The notes: generated by a model not told the origin, from the letters alone. A DNA stretch of 64,000 nt from Dugong dugon (GCA_030035585.1 CM057482.1:14867001-14931000); one strand, 5' to 3'. Counted from the stretch's first letter, positions 35,201 to 44,129 are shown. Program-made: numbers and translations.

Positions 35201-38200
35201 AGGTTCCTTGTTCCTCTTCCTCCTTCTCCTTGAACTTCCTCCTCTTTCTCCAGCCGGGCGCCTGCCTCATGCTCCTCTGATTCCCAGGCTGGGTCAGGAA
35301 AGGAGGAGGAACATGCCGGTGGGCTGGTGGAGGCAGGGGCGGGTGTGGCCTTCGCGGGGCCCACAGCGGTGGCCCCGCACCCCAGCTCTTCAGCCAGCTG
35401 CCTGTGCTCGCTGCCCCGGGGACTGGACAGACAACAGCAGCTTGGAGGACGCCCACGGGCTCAGGTTTCTGAGCTGGGCTGGGACGATCCAGCCATGACT
35501 AGACGGCCCCTGCCCTCGAGTTCCCACTGCCTGGAGGCAGAAGTGCAGCTTCTGGTGCACCCGAGGGGTTTATGATCATAGGAGACATGAGCAGCCCTGC
35601 CGCGGAGAAATGGGCCCGGGCTCGGGGGGAGCAGTAGGTTGTGTTTAAGGGAGAAAGGGCGGGCTCGTGGGCTGGGATAGAGAGTCTGGGGTCAGTGCTG
35701 GCAACAGGACCCAGACCCCATCCCTACTGGAGAGCGCCATGAGGGGCAGACCTGTAGGTGGAGGCTGGGAGGGGACCAGGTGCTTCCCCTGCGTCCACTG
35801 GTGCTTTGGAACAGTCCCCACACCCTCCCAGAACCTCAGCACCTTGGTGTTACTTGGAACCTGTGCTGCTGGGTAATCTGGCCTCTCCCTCCAGCCCTGC
35901 GGACAGCAGAGACCCCAGACCCCTGCAATACACTGCGGTATTGAAGTGGGCACCTGCCCATGCCGCCTGGCCTTGGTGGTACAGCTTGGTCAACGAGAGC
36001 ACTTCCTTACCTGAGCCTCAGGTTCAGGGCTGTGGTTTTGTGTGGACAGCTCTGCTGTCTGTATCCTCCAGGCCCCTCCTGTGTCCTCTCGGTGTCCGTC
36101 TGTCCTGCCCCACCTCCACAGCCAGCTGAGGCCCCAGCATGTCCCGTCTGGGACGACTTGCCTCTCTCCCAGACAGTCAGCACCACTGTTTTCAAAGTTG
36201 ATGTCATCTGTCTTTGGATCGGAGGTGGCTGAGTGGGGAGGCATGATGGAGAGAAAGAATGACTTCACATTCACTCAGTTTCCCTAGGACAGTGTGCCTG
36301 TGGATGGTATTAAACGCTCCAGAACCTCCTCAAATAACGAAATGCCTAGTTGAATTCCAGAGCTTCTCTGCAAAATTACCTGGGAAGCTCTGACTAGTTA
36401 GGTGCATCTTAACCTTCACAGCATGCTCCGTCCAGTCCGAAGTGTCTGTCTGTTGGGGCCACCCCGCTGCCCAACCCGTCTCCTTGTCCCATTGCTTATC
36501 GAATGTTTAAAAGGTTCTTCAGCAGTCAGGTAACTTGGCCCTTGAAGGGTCTTTCTGCCCAGTGGCTCCTCCCTGGCTTCGTAGATACCTTTGCTTCTCG
36601 TGGTGCCAGGAGATGTTGTCCCCTGAAATCTTTTCATGTCTAGGGTTGAGTCCCTTCCATCGGGGCAGGAGAATTGGAAAAGGCTGGTGGAGATGCTGCT
36701 GGCCGCAGGAAGCTATGTAAAAATGCTGGTCCTCTTGATTATGACGGCGCTCAGTTATTTCCACTGTGCAACTGTGTATTCTGTAATACACAGTATGGTT
36801 ATTTTGTGTGTATGTGTGTTTAATCTACTGAAACTCTTCGTTCTCCTTTCTTCCCCCTCTCCTCCCTCGATTTAGGTTTCTTGAAATCCAGAAGCCCAGG
36901 CTCTGTAAGATGCTTCGCGTCCTTGCCTTTGCTTACCCCTACACCTGGGACTCCCTCCCCATCTTCTACAGGGTAAGGGGCCTGGCTACACTCCCTGGTG
37001 ACACCAGCAGCCAGCTCTTTCCTGCGTTTTGGGGGTGGGGGGCAGCATGCTGGGCGCTGTAGACACACAGAGTGCTGCTGTCATGGCGCCTGCAGAGGTG
37101 GCAGCCACAGAGGCCCCGACAAACAAAACGAGATGCACAGGCAGCCGGTGCTGACTGGGGCTCCAGAGCAATCACGGAGGGCTGGGCAAGGGAGGCAGCC
37201 TGCGGTTCAGGAGAGTGACTCTAGTACTTACTCGCTGCAAGTTCTTGGGAAAGTTACCTACCATCTGTATGCCTTGATTTCCCTTATCTGTAAAATCGGT
37301 ATGATAATACCACTTTCTCTTACCCAGTGTGGGGAGGATTAAATGAATTAACATGTAAGCTAGTGGCTTGTGTTAAGTCTAATATGTGCATTATTACATC
37401 TTATTGTCAATTAATGTATTATTAATATTGAAGAAAAAAGTATTGTTGAAGGTCTTAAAGGATTAGATGGAGAACATTAAGGAAGAGGGTGTAGGAGGGA
37501 GAAAAAGAAGGGGAAAGGTCCATGCACTCTCAAGTCTCGTGGGCCTGAGCTCAAATCCTGGCCCCACTGCTCACTGGCTGTGTGTGACCTCAGGCAGTGT
37601 ACGTAACGTCTCTGAGCCCCTGTTTCCTCATCTCTAAATGAAGCTAACATTCCCCCCTTCGTAGGTGGTAGTCGGCATTAAGCAAAACAGTGGATCTGAA
37701 GGGCTCAACAGTGCCTGGCACACAGTCAGTGCTCAGAGGGCAGAGTTCCCTCCCCTTTCCGTGGGTCTGCCTCATGAGGTCCAGATAGCCATGCCAAGGA
37801 GTGAAGGGAAGATGGAGCCGGCTCCCCGAGCTGCGTGGGCCTGGGGGAGACCCAGAGGTGGGGATAAGCAGCCCATTCCCCCACTCCTTCCTTGAGGGCA
37901 CAGGCCCTGCACAGAAAAACACAGCTGAAAGAACAAGCTGGTCCCCTGCTCACCCAGTCTTCCTGATTGCAAGCTGTGTGCACTTCTGGCCTCGGCTGCA
38001 TGGGACTAGGCCAGGCAATGAGGAGGGGCGGGCTAGTTCTATTTAGACTTGTTAAGGGCATGGCCCTGAAACCAGCTTGCTGGATTCTGATCCAGACTTG
38101 GCCACTCATTAGTGGTTTGCAAATCACTTAGTTGCTCTAGGCCAGTTTCCTCACCTGCAAAATGGGGACCCTAGAGTTTGCTGAGGAGACCTGGTTGCAC

Positions 38201-41200
38201 AGTGGTTAGGCGCTTGGCTGCTAACCAAAAGATCATTGGTTTGAACCCACCAGCCACTCCGCAGGAGAAGCACGTGACAGTCTACTTCTGTAAAGATTAC
38301 CCGTTGCCATTGAGTTGATTCCTACTCACAGTGACCCTATAGGACAGAGTAGAACGTGCCCCATAGGGTTTCCAAGGCTGTAATCTTTGCGGGAGGGGCC
38401 CTGGTGGTGCAATGGTTAAGAGCTCAACTGCTAACCAAAAGGTTGGCAGTTTGAATCCACCAGCCGTTCCTTGGAAACCCTGTGGGGCAGTTCTACTCTG
38501 TTCTGTAGGGTCTCTATGAGTCAGAATTTACGCCATGACAACAGGTTTGGTTTTTTTTTTTTTTTTTTTTAAAACCTTTGCGGAAGCAGACTGCCACATC
38601 TTGCTGGGTTTGAACTGCCAACCATTCGGTTAGCAGCCAAGTGTTTAATCACTGTGCCACCAGGGCTCTTTCTGTAAAGATTAGAGCCTTGGAAGCTCTA
38701 TGGGACAGTTCTACTCTGTCATATGGGATGGCTATGATTTAGAATCAACTCGACAGTCGGTTTCGTTTAGAGTTTGCCTTGTGGTTCTTGTTGAGGCTCA
38801 AAGGAACTGATGTAAATGAAGGGCAAGGCCTAGTGCCCTCAGTCAATGGAAGCTACTATTGTTATTTATAATAATAATATTAGAAAAACTGTACTTATGT
38901 TAAAATGTGTAATGGCTGTAATTAACCCTTTTTGATGTCTCAGAAGGCCTTCCAGGGCTTTCTAGTCCTTAAAGTCTTAATTAGGAGTCCTGGGGTGGTG
39001 CAAAAGGTTAAGTGCTCGGCTACTAGCTGGAAGGTTAGCAGTTCAAACCCACTCAGAGGCACCTCAGAAAAACAGCCTGACGATTGGCTTCCGAAAGGTC
39101 ACAGCCTTGAAAACTCTGTGGAGCACAGTTCTACTCTGCATACTTGGGGTTGCTATGAGTCGGAATTAACTCAACAGCAACTAGTTTGGTAAAGTCTTAA
39201 TTAGGAGCCTCAGTCCTGCGGATGTGCTAGTTAAAAGTCAGTTCCAATGCTGAGTATACCACTTTTTACTACATTTGCATTTTACTGCAAGAAAGAAAGG
39301 TGGCAATGTCCGTAATAGGATTTTCTTCTCCTCTCCTCTCCTCTCCTCTCTTCTCTGTTCTCCGTTCCTTCCCTTCTCCTCACTTCCCCTTCCTTTCTTT
39401 TTTTATAATTAAATAATCCAAAAGGCTCTGATGAGCACTGAAAAAAAAAAAAAATTGCTGTGGAGTCAATTCCGACTCATAGCGACCCTATAGGACAGAG
39501 TAGAACTACCCCATGAGCACTGAGGGAATTAAAATACGAAGGCCTGGGTCTCAGTCTGTCACATTCAGAATAAGAATCCTGCCCACAGGGTCCCTGAGAG
39601 TTCTCCCTTACAAGCCGCAGATCCTAGGAAGTGAAGGCCTTGGCCTGTGAAGTCCATGTGTGTGTACAAGATGTGTGGGTGGCAGAGACCCCACGGTCTC
39701 AGCTACAGGTAACAAGAGGAAAGATGGCCTTCGTAAGGCGTGTCCTCCACTCGAAACCTGACGTATGTTTAAATACCTGCAGCTGTTCCTGTTCCCCGGG
39801 GAGAGTGCACAGAACGAAGCCAGCACGTACCATCAGAAGCACATGGCCATGACCCTCCTGGCCTCCTTCCTCTACTCCGCACACCTACCTGAGCGCCTGG
39901 CTCCCGGACGCTTTGACTACATCGGTGAGTGTGAAGTGGCCCTGCTGCTCAGGCCCTTCTGAGTGGGGCTGGGGGTCCCACCCCTGACACCAGCGCACCC
40001 AGCTGCAGAGAGGCAGGTATTGCGGGGAGAGAAGCATCTCTTCAGGAATGATGCCATCCCAGACACACGTTTTAAGTCTTTCACCGAGTTCTCCAGGCAC
40101 GGGCAAGGGTAGAGTGAGACTGTAAGCTGACGGTGCCAAGGTGTGTGTAGTTGATGCACTGCCAAGTATGGTGGAGACAGATGGAGAAGAAGTGGGGCCC
40201 AGCACCCTAAAGCCTTCTATGGGGTATGAGGCCGGGGTGGTCCCATTATCACCTAGAACATGAAACCATGTTAAATGAGCGTTGAGGAAAGACAGGATGC
40301 CGATGGCACTAAGGGTACCAGACAGCAAGGGGCAGTGCAGAAGAGGGGAAAGTGTCTGTTTTGTTTTGTTCATGGCGGGCGGGAAGGGGCCAAGGGTTAT
40401 GGCAGAGCAGTGGGTCTCAGGTGTGGGATCCAGACCAGCAGCATCAACATCACCTGGGAACTTGTTAGACATGCAGTTTCCCAGGACCTGCCCCAGAAAT
40501 CTGGAACCAGAAGCTCTGGGATGGGGCCCAGCAGTCACAGAGTCCATGTGATTCTCCAGGTGAACCTGAGCTCACTAAAGTTTGAGAAGCGTGAAGTCCA
40601 GAGCAGGTGTAGGAGCCATGAGGTTTTCACCTGCTGGCTCTTTCTCACCTCATCTAGGGAAGGTGGGGCAGGGCTCTGCAGATTGTCTCCCAGCCCTGGG
40701 TCTGGGATGGCTGGGAGGAGGGCACCCTTGGGTCACTTTGGGTGATGCTGACAAGTCTTTGGGATGAGAGTTCCTTAGATAGGCTATTGTAGGAGTCAAA
40801 GGGTCAGTCATTGTCCCCATCTGGTGGTCAGTAACCTTGGCTGTTCCCCAAACCCATCTTGTCCATGGTTTTCCATCTACCTGCCTACGAGCTGTAGCCA
40901 GCTTTGCTTTGTTGGATTTGATTAGTGTTGTCTTCTTTTCTTCTTCTGTGCTTCCAGAAGGGGTTTCAACTAGCAATATGCTTATAGGGCAGATTTCAGA
41001 AAGGGAGGAGGACAAGAGGCCAGGGAATTGAAGGATGCAAGAACTTGCCCACCAAACCCACCTCCCCAGACATGCTTTGGTTAAGCAGAGGTAGCCACGG
41101 ATGAGGTCTTGGGGGGCTGTAGGAAAACTAGTCCTGGGCCTGATTTCCAGCTCTCTGGCTTCTTAATAACATTTCATTTATTCGCCTATAGCACTTTCTC

Positions 41201-42992
41201 TTGGGCCTAGGGGTGCAGAGCAGAAAATCACCCCTATGTGGGGCGGAGGGGGATTTGTCAGACAGCATTAGAATCAGACAGGCCATTAACAAGAGCTGGC
41301 CGTGGGACGCCCTCTCTAAGGCTAGTCTGTGAGCCTCTGTGGAAAGTGCTAGCACTGGAATGATTGGTGTTGACCCACAGGAAGCCCCTCCCTATTCCTG
41401 TTAGGCAGGATTGCTGAAATCACTCTTCCTGCTGCAGCCACATTTCAGATAGGTCCAAGCCTTTTTGTTTTTTTTTTTAATCTCCTGCCCAAATAGAAGC
41501 AGGTTTGAGCCTCAACCGGTGAATGTAGCCCATCCTTGGAGGCTGTGCCCTTGGAGAACACAGCTCTCCACTGGACAAGAAACCATGTTGTCGTATCCCA
41601 CACAGATCTGGAAATCTTACACAGCCCATTAGTATAGCTTGATGAAGGTAGGGGTGGCACCTTCAGGCACACCTTCTTCCTGGGGGCACAGACCCAGATG
41701 CTGGGAGCTCCTTGCTGTAAGGAACTCACCAGACATCCACTGGAGAATTCTCAGCCTCCTATACTCTTATTTCTGACTCTGCTTCCACTCTATAGTGCAG
41801 GTGGCCAGGCAGGTTCATTCCTGGGACACGTTTATTGAGTGCTTCCTCTGGGATAGGCCCTGGAGAGATAATACTGACCCTTGTTTTAACTGAAGGAGAG
41901 TCCTTACTCAATTCCCATATGGTGTTCTCATCTTAGTCCTGGTTTCAGAAGGTTGTCCTCCAAAGTGGTCCCCTTCCCTGGGCACTGGACTCTTTTTCTC
42001 ACCAAACACCAAATCAGCATTCCCTGCCCACTCCTACCACCCTCTCTTGGGCTCTCACCCGCTATGGGTTGGCACCAGGTGAGCTGGGTCCAGCATGCCA
42101 TCATGGAGGAAAGGTTCCTGGTCATGTCTGTGGTTAAACAGCAGTAAGTAAGTGGCCAACAGCAAATCAGGCTGGCTTCTCCTTTGACACTGAAATCGGG
42201 ATCTGTGCTGATCCGTGCTGGCTCTCTAAGGATGGGCTTTGGCAGAACATGCTTGCCTACCTTTTTCATCTGGAAAATGGGACCGCTGGATAAGTTGCTT
42301 TTAAAATGAAATTGGCTTGCTCTGATGGCCTTTTTATTTAGCTCACATTACATTTTTAAACATTTTGAAACATGTTTTACATATCATATAATTCTCCAAG
42401 TTCCCATTTGAATATTACAATTCAGTGATTTGTTCTTGTTTTTAGTAAGTTTGCCAAGTTGTGCAACCATCACCATAAATCAATTTTAGAATATTTTCAC
42501 CATCCCAGTAAGACCTCTGCTGGCCATATACTGTTAATCCTCATTCCCACACCAAGCCCTAGGCAACCACTAATCTACTTTCTGTCTCTATGGGTTTGCC
42601 TGTCCATATAAATGGGATCATCCAGTATGTGCCCTCTGCATCTGGCTTCTTTTGCCTAGCATAGTGTTTTTAGCATATATGCTGTGGCATGTATCAGTAC
42701 TTTGTTCCTTTTTATGGCTGACCTGATGGCCTTTTGTGTGTTTGCTGTAGGTCACAGTCATCAGCTGTTTCATGTGTGCGTGATCCTGGCCACGCACATG
42801 CAGATGGAAGCCATACTTCTGGACAAGACCCTGAGGAAGGAATGGCTGCTGGCCTCCTCCAGGCCCCTTTCTTTGCTCCAGATCACCGGAGCCATACTTC
42901 TGTGCATCATCTTCACCCTCAGCAACATCCTTTATTTCTCAGCTGCTCTCTATCGGATTCCCGAGCCAGAATTACATAAAAAAGAAACATGA
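18755..42992 (+). CDS. PAQR5: PAQR5, membrane progestin receptor gamma (exons 2-7 of the coding set; first coding exon missing)
   Basis: The coding parts join 18755-18882, 23554-23759, 28478-28604, 36876-36972, 39783-39924 and 42751-42992 (942 nt, 313 codons plus TGA). Frame is kept across all five introns and every intron is GT-AG. The product matches the human mPR-gamma protein as I remember it, down to the C-terminal KKET, and lacks only about 17 N-terminal residues. PAQR proteins are multi-pass membrane proteins of the adiponectin-receptor/progestin-receptor family; mPR-gamma is described as a plasma-membrane progestin receptor. Visible family marks are ETLNIWTH near residue 50, SSCAHTFSS (His about 102), FLDYG (Asp about 119) and SHQLFH (His about 254 and 258). 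These are the positions of the zinc ligands in AdipoR1. Seven to eight hydrophobic segments are apparent. No break or stop is seen. Numbering assumes a 17-residue missing N-terminus. Confidence 0.96.
19812..20968 (-). mobile_element. RTE LINE reverse-transcriptase fragment, antisense
   Basis: In PAQR5 intron. The minus strand encodes RT motifs: [13 protein letters not shown] (motif A), [11 protein letters not shown] (motif B) and [15 protein letters not shown] (motif C, YADD) in one frame (20294 to about 19815). The preceding RTE peptide ([20 protein letters not shown]) lies in another frame at 20905-20660. So the copy is frameshifted and lacks the endonuclease and 3' end; it is not autonomous. 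This is the longest RTE segment in the window. Confidence 0.85.
21506..21708 (+). mobile_element. AfroSINE (+)
   Basis: GAGCCCTAGTGGTGCAGTGC, CTAACCAAAAGGTGAGTGG, then GGTTGCTATACGTTGGAATC. Confidence 0.9.
21717..22300 (+). mobile_element. tRNA-Gly SINE (+), split by an AfroSINE
   Basis: The head GTGGTTCAGTGGTAGAATTC...GAGACCCGGGTTC closely follows tRNA-Gly(GCC) with both Pol III boxes. The body is interrupted at about 21945 and resumes at about 22172 (AAAAACCCTATGGAACAC) to the end (GACTCGATGGCAGCTAAC). Confidence 0.85.
21946..22165 (+). mobile_element. AfroSINE (+) nested in the Gly-SINE
   Basis: GAGTCCCTGGATGTCACAAA, then GGTTGCCATGAGTTGGAATC and AACTTGATGGCAACTAAC. Confidence 0.85.
22324..22525 (-). 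mobile_element. L1 3' UTR end, antisense
   Basis: A T-run then GTGAAGGTTTACACAACAG and TTCACAATGTGTGAACATTC, the antisense end of an afrotherian L1. Confidence 0.65.
22530..23550. other. PAQR5 intron without recognised repeat
   Basis: Likely unique intronic sequence. No element identified. Confidence 0.4.
23554..23759 (+). CDS. PAQR5: PAQR5 coding exon (about residues 60-129)
   Basis: This 206-nt exon follows a TTCCAG acceptor, completes the split Trp codon, and ends one base into a Gly codon at a GTACGT donor. It encodes the end of membrane segment 1, a short loop ([10 protein letters not shown]), segment 2 ending in [16 protein letters not shown], and the start of segment 3 ([13 protein letters not shown]). 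The His codon at 23678-23680 matches the first zinc-ligand His of adiponectin receptors; whether mPRs bind zinc the same way is inferred from homology. Confidence 0.97.
24668..24832 (+). repeat. Imperfect (CA)n microsatellite
   Basis: About 165 bp of CACACA interrupted by TACA, CCCA and GACA variants. Confidence 0.9.
25625..26010. mobile_element. Two MIR copies, + then antisense
   Basis: 25625-25850 is MIR in sense (ATTCTGGAGCCAGACTACC, TCATCTGTAAAATCGGC). 25860-26010 is MIR inverted (GCCACTCAGCTGATAGTGG, CAGAGCCAGGGTTAG). The back-to-back pair could fold in an intronic transcript, though both are diverged. Confidence 0.7.
26283..26456 (+). mobile_element. AfroSINE (+)
   Basis: GAGCCCTGGTGGCGCAGTGG through GTTTGGTTTTTGG. 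Close to the apparent consensus, hence fairly young. Confidence 0.92.
26460..27410. other. PAQR5 intron without recognised repeat
   Basis: No repeat family or gene signature identified. Confidence 0.4.
27412..27612 (+). mobile_element. AfroSINE (+), long form
   Basis: GAGCCCTGGTGGCTCAGTGG, with the extra middle block (AGTCTGCTCTCAGAAAGATT) seen in long-form copies such as 51076 and 46425, then CTATGAGTCAGAATTGACTC. Confidence 0.92.
28010..28250 (+). mobile_element. MIR SINE (+)
   Basis: TAACTGTGTGACCCAGCTGA and CCATTTCCTCATTTGTAAAG. Confidence 0.7.
28344..28408 (+). repeat. 33-bp tandem duplication
   Basis: GGTGAGGGCGGGGCCAGAGG occurs twice in tandem, 70 bp upstream of a PAQR5 exon. Each copy carries a GC box. 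Confidence 0.85.
28478..28604 (+). CDS. PAQR5: PAQR5 coding exon (about residues 129-171)
   Basis: This 127-nt exon lies between a TTTCCCAG acceptor and an AG|GTACCT donor that splits an Arg codon. It reads [14 protein letters not shown], then [16 protein letters not shown] and STGLSCYSR, covering the end of segment 3 and segment 4. A 33-bp tandem duplication lies just upstream at 28344-28408. Confidence 0.97.
28890..29060 (+). mobile_element. MIR SINE (+)
   Basis: GTTGAACCTCAGTTTGCTC followed by TCTATAAAATGCGGG. Confidence 0.65.
29252..29420 (+). mobile_element. AfroSINE (+), 5' end missing
   Basis: TGTGGCGCAGGGGTTAAGAG, CTGCTAACCAAAAGGTCAGC and GTCAGAATCAATTCGACAC. Confidence 0.9.
29668..29790 (+). 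repeat. Pyrimidine-rich tandem repeat
   Basis: About six copies of CCCCTCTGTTTCTATCCCA or its variant CTGTTCTCTATCTCA in alternating order, unit about 20-22 bp. Confidence 0.85.
30382..30546 (+). mobile_element. AfroSINE (+)
   Basis: GAGCCCTGGTGGCATAGTGG through TGAGTCAATTGACTCGACC. Confidence 0.9.
30550..31080. other. PAQR5 intron without recognised repeat
   Basis: Nothing identified on either strand. Confidence 0.4.
31085..31250 (+). repeat. (CCAC/CTTC/CCAT)n simple repeats
   Basis: CCACCCAC, TTCCTTCC and CCATCCAT runs ending in CCCACCTGATATTCCCTGAA, the same flank as the array at 32176-32460. Confidence 0.9.
32176..32460 (+). repeat. (CCAT/CCGT)n tetranucleotide array plus CT-rich tail
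   Basis: About 170 bp of CCATCCAT with interspersed CCGT and CTGT units, then about 110 bp of CCTT/CCCT. It ends in CCCACCTGACATTCCCTGAA. Confidence 0.92.
32785..33200 (+). mobile_element. Two older AfroSINEs in tandem (+)
   Basis: Copy 1 spans 32785-32985 (GAGTCCCTGGGTGGTACAAA ... TTGCCATGAGTTGGAGTTGA). Copy 2 spans 32995-33200 (CTTGGGTGGTGCAAACAG ... GTTAGAATCGACTCCATGG). Both have the GTCC...CAAACAG-type head of the older subfamily. Confidence 0.85.
33201..34680. other. PAQR5 intron without recognised repeat
   Basis: Nothing identified. Confidence 0.4.
34680..35125. mobile_element. MIR relics
   Basis: 34690-34760 resembles MIR in sense (GGAGCCAGGCAGGCCTGGG). 34880-35125 is MIR inverted (TGGCAGAGCCGGGATTGGAA). 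Confidence 0.6.
35130..36870. other. PAQR5 intron, GC-rich in part, no repeat recognised
   Basis: 35200-35560 is GC-rich with some CpGs but far weaker than the KIF23 island. No exon signature found. Confidence 0.4.
36876..36972 (+). CDS. PAQR5: PAQR5 coding exon (about residues 171-203)
   Basis: This 97-nt exon follows a CGATTTAG acceptor and ends with a complete Arg codon (AGG|GTAAGG). It reads [20 protein letters not shown] and then [12 protein letters not shown]: the loop after segment 4 and segment 5. It is the shortest coding exon found for the gene and has the longest intron before it (8271 nt). Confidence 0.97.
37200..38170 (+). mobile_element. Three MIR copies (+)
   Basis: 37200-37350 (CTTATCTGTAAAATCGG), 37520-37740 (CACTGGCTGTGTGTGACC, TTTCCTCATCTCTAAATG) and 38050-38170 (GCCAGTTTCCTCACCTGC), each in sense. 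Confidence 0.65.
38300..38669 (-). mobile_element. AfroSINE B, antisense, inside A
   Basis: Inverted SINE (CCGTTGCCATTGAGTTGATT ... GTGCCACCAGGGC) flanked by a perfect 14-bp TSD, TTCTGTAAAGATTA, at 38286-38299 and 38670-38683. Confidence 0.92.
38393..38575 (+). mobile_element. AfroSINE C (+), inside B
   Basis: GGGGCCCTGGTGGTGCAATGG to a 20-bp T-rich end, flanked by CTTTGCGG at 38385-38392 and 38576-38583. Confidence 0.9.
38988..39189 (+). mobile_element. AfroSINE (+) with 18-bp TSD
   Basis: TAAAGTCTTAATTAGGAG is repeated exactly at 38970-38987 and 39190-39207 around an older-type SINE. Confidence 0.95.
39325..39405 (+). repeat. (CTCTC)n pyrimidine tract
   Basis: Repeated CTCCTCTC units then a looser CT-rich stretch. 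Confidence 0.85.
39442..39512 (-). mobile_element. 5'-truncated AfroSINE, antisense, with TSD
   Basis: Only the 3' end (GAGTCAATTCCGACTCATAG) remains. ATGAGCACTGA flanks it at 39431-39441 and 39513-39523. A truncated insertion with TSD fits LINE-type priming. Confidence 0.88.
39783..39924 (+). CDS. PAQR5: PAQR5 coding exon (about residues 204-251)
   Basis: This 142-nt exon starts in phase 0 after a CTGCAG acceptor and ends one base into a Gly codon at a GTGAGT donor. It reads [20 protein letters not shown], a membrane segment ([13 protein letters not shown]), then [12 protein letters not shown]. It joins directly in frame to the HSHQLFH sequence of the last exon. Confidence 0.97.
40408..40595 (+). 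mobile_element. MER20-like hAT element in PAQR5 intron
   Basis: GCAGCATCAACATCACCTGG, GAACTTGTTAGACATGCAG, GGGATGGGGCCCAGCAG and AAAGTTTGAGAAGC follow the MER20-type consensus as I remember it, nearly full length. Confidence 0.6.
40600..42340. other. PAQR5 intron without recognised repeat
   Basis: Nothing identified beyond a short T-run near 41465. Confidence 0.4.
42345..42725 (-). mobile_element. L1M 3' UTR fragment, antisense, next to an exon
   Basis: TGCAACCATCACCATAAATC, CTAGGCAACCACTAATCTAC and TCTGTCTCTATGGGTTTGCC are antisense L1M text. It ends near TTTTTATGGCTGA at 42722, about 26 bp before the acceptor AG of the last PAQR5 exon. Confidence 0.8.
42751..42992 (+). CDS. PAQR5: PAQR5 last coding exon and stop codon
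   Basis: The acceptor is TTTGCTGTAG at 42741-42750. The 242 coding nt begin by completing Gly and read [20 protein letters not shown], then a long hydrophobic stretch ending [13 protein letters not shown], then the C-terminus EPELHKKET and TGA at 42990-42992. The HQLFH motif (HxxxH) matches the paired zinc ligands in segment 7 of adiponectin receptors. The acceptor sits about 25 nt downstream of an antisense L1 fragment, which is unusual. Confidence 0.97.
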
Positions 42993-43559
42993 TTCTGACC
43001 ATAAGCTTTTCCTGCCAGATATCAACATTAAACTGCAACATCCTAACCATCGTACTTGGTACAATGGCCTAAAATATTCACCATAATTGGTATCTCAGCT
43101 GTTCTGAGTGGGTTCACGTCAAAGAGGTATTTAACTTGGGAAAGTCTTCTCAATGTGCACTGATTTTGTGTGTGGTTTTCAAAGGGGAATACGGGTTCGA
43201 ACAAGTTCTTAAGGCAAATCATTAACATTTCTTTAAAGTTTTAAATTCATTTGAAACATGTTTTTCCATTCTATTTAAACACAGTTGGGTGAAGCGCACC
43301 ACCCTGTAGCTTTGTATTACTCTTTGAAAATGGAACTTGCTCCACTTGGTCAAGCTCACGTTGCAGGGTTTCCCCAGAGAGCTTCAGGAGTGGTCTGCCA
43401 GCTACTTTGGGAGGAGGATGAGCAGGCGAGGTCACTGGGAGGACTTGAGAGAGAGGAAGTGTGTCTGTGGGGGCCCTGGGGATTGTGGTGCTGAGCTGGG
43501 AGGCATTCTGGAATGAGGAGACCTGGTTTGGGGAGGGGTCTTCTTCCCTTCCTCACCTA

Positions 43560-43731
43560 AAACCAAACCCAACCTGTTGCCGTCCAGTCGATTCCTACTC
43601 TTAGCAACTCTAGAGGACAGAGTAGAACTGCCCCCTAGGGTTTCCAAGGAGTGACTGGTGGATTTGAACTGCCACCCTTTTGGTTAACAGCCTTTTGGTT
43701 AGAGTTCTTACCTGCTCTGCCACCAGGGCTT
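43560..43731 (-). mobile_element. AfroSINE, antisense, in or near the PAQR5 3' UTR
   Basis: Inverted SINE flanked by CTTCCTCACCTA at 43548-43559 and 43732-43743 (12-bp TSD). Confidence 0.92.
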
Positions 43732-44129
43732 CTTCCTCACCTAGTGAAAGGAATAAGTAGGAGAGTCCCCTTTTTTTCCCACAAGTCCCTTCTGCCTTCA
43801 GAGTAGAAGTTCCCACATTATTGTGGATTTGGAGTTTGGAAGTTTTTTCTTAAAAGTCTATAGCCAATAGCTGGGTGTCATATGTTCTGTTATACTGTTT
43901 TCTTGTTGCCAATTTGATGCCATGAAATATTATGCAGTGTAGGTAAAATGTGTTAACTGTGGGAGTTGGCTGAATTAATACTAATTGTGCTCATCTGCCA
44001 CCTTTTAAACCAATGAAGTGCTATATTTGATGGTGTCATACATTCCATATTGCTTCTGCATCTTAAATATGCTGCCCAATTTTGCATTCATGTGCAGAGA
44101 ATGTGAAAGGCCTTGCCAGAGACATGGTC

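Larger units (their letters stand above)
38185..38762 (+). mobile_element. AfroSINE A (+), host of two nested SINEs
   Basis: The head (GAGACCTGGTTGCACAGTGG) runs to 38299. It resumes at 38670 with a duplicated TTCTGTAAAGATTA and ends TCAACTCGACAGTCGG. Confidence 0.9.

Noticed and set aside
35200-35560. Intragenic CpG island or alternative first exon
   Set aside because: GC-rich, but CpGs are sparse compared with the KIF23 promoter and no exon with splice donor could be supported.
39885-40547. 220-codon minus-strand open frame
   Set aside because: Lies antisense to a PAQR5 exon and intron, with no recognisable domain.
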